Origin: Blasia pusilla
Taxonomy: Eukaryota; Marchantiophyta; Marchantiopsida; Blasiales
Assembly: GCA_050084515.1 (NCBI GenBank)
Contig: CM114272.1
Coordinates: forward strand, 40,052,001-40,116,000
Reading direction: 5' to 3'
Length of the DNA stretch: 64,000 nucleotides
The translations under genes were made by a program, and so were the position numbers. The notes under the pieces were generated by a model that was given only the letters and a program-made list of their open reading frames with translations, was not told where the DNA came from and ran no database searches. How positions within the stretch are numbered: position 1 is the stretch's first letter; each line of letters opens with the position of its first letter. Below, one piece after another: positions 63,666 to 64,000 of the stretch.

Positions 63666-63796
63666 ATCGATATCAACAAAGAGACGAAAGACGAGCTTCA
63701 ACCAAATTCCAATTTTATCACATTCAACAGATAACTTGCTAAGGACCCATCAGATCCAACAAAAGAGCAGACACACTCAGGCAAACGGTGCCCTGC

Positions 63797-63907
63797 AAAA
63801 AATTCTAGACCCCATTTGCACACATGTGAGGACTCAAGATGCTTCTCCTTCGAAAAAATTTAGACCTCATCCGCACACATGTGAGAACTCAAGATGCTTC
63901 TCCTTTT
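63797..63907. repeat. 56-bp tandem duplication
   Basis: Two units start at 63797 and 63853, sharing AAAAAATT, TAGACC, GCACACATGTGAG and ACTCAAGATGCTTCTCCTT. No function is visible. Confidence 0.85.
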
Positions 63908-63914
63908 GCTGCAG

Positions 63915-64000
63915 GACGTCAAGCTCGACGAGATGTGGAATTCAATGGAAACCAACAAGCCCCTTCAAGCTTAGAGAAGTTTGAGAAGTTCAATGTGTAT
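63915..64000 (+). other. Possible partial exon at the right edge
   Basis: After a plausible acceptor (TTTTGCTGCAG, ending 63914), one frame stays open to the window end and reads RQARRDVEFNGNQQAPSSLE. The other frames have stops. The stretch is too short to assign, and the acceptor could be chance. Confidence 0.2.

Overview
The window looks like a repeat-rich stretch of nuclear DNA from a land plant, and probably not a flowering plant. The evidence is plant-type Helitron, CACTA, PIF/Harbinger, Ty3/gypsy and Ty1/copia remnants, several non-LTR families, GT-AG introns, and one host gene of plant type. A fern, lycophyte or bryophyte is possible, but this is only an inference. I see no rRNA, tRNA, CRISPR array or bacterial operon.

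Layout. 0-16 kb: a Helitron Rep gene on the plus strand with duplicated 5' exon-like units. It is interrupted by an LTR fragment pair (LTR-X) enclosing a roughly 10 kb gypsy element on the minus strand. That gypsy is itself interrupted by a 1,005-bp solo LTR (LTR-Y) with perfect 5-bp target-site duplications. 16-23 kb: tandem repeats with 21-bp and 36-bp periods, a copia fragment, and a degenerate gene of unknown function with a 12-residue protein repeat. 23.5-27.8 kb: a CACTA transposase on the minus strand. 28-34.6 kb: LINE-A on the minus strand, an endonuclease-type LINE lying between two GA tracts. 36.2-41.4 kb: the only convincing host gene, a six-exon CIA30-family complex I assembly factor (232 aa) with an antisense copia fragment in intron 5. 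43.9-49.6 kb: LINE-B on the plus strand, about 5.5 kb, bounded at both ends by TC tracts. 49.7-54.9 kb: a solo LTR-X, a copia pol remnant and a diverged LTR-Y. 55.1 kb: short TTAGGG-type repeats facing each other. 56.5-57.7 kb: a PIF/Harbinger transposase pseudogene. 57.9-62.1 kb: an element with an R2-type architecture (zinc finger, RT, restriction-like endonuclease) on the minus strand, interrupted by a second solo LTR-Y. A fragment of its endonuclease domain recurs at 63.3 kb.

Two observations stand out. First, two different LINEs in opposite orientations are both bracketed on their sense strand by (TC)n, which suggests insertion targeted to (TC)n microsatellites. Second, an RLE-class (R2-like) non-LTR retrotransposon is present in a plant-like genome and is nearly complete once its interruptions are accounted for. 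Eight CT/GA tracts add up to about 1 kb of perfect dinucleotide repeat. The nesting gives a partial history: Helitron first, then LTR-X and gypsy, then LTR-Y. The same LTR-Y family also entered the R2-like element.
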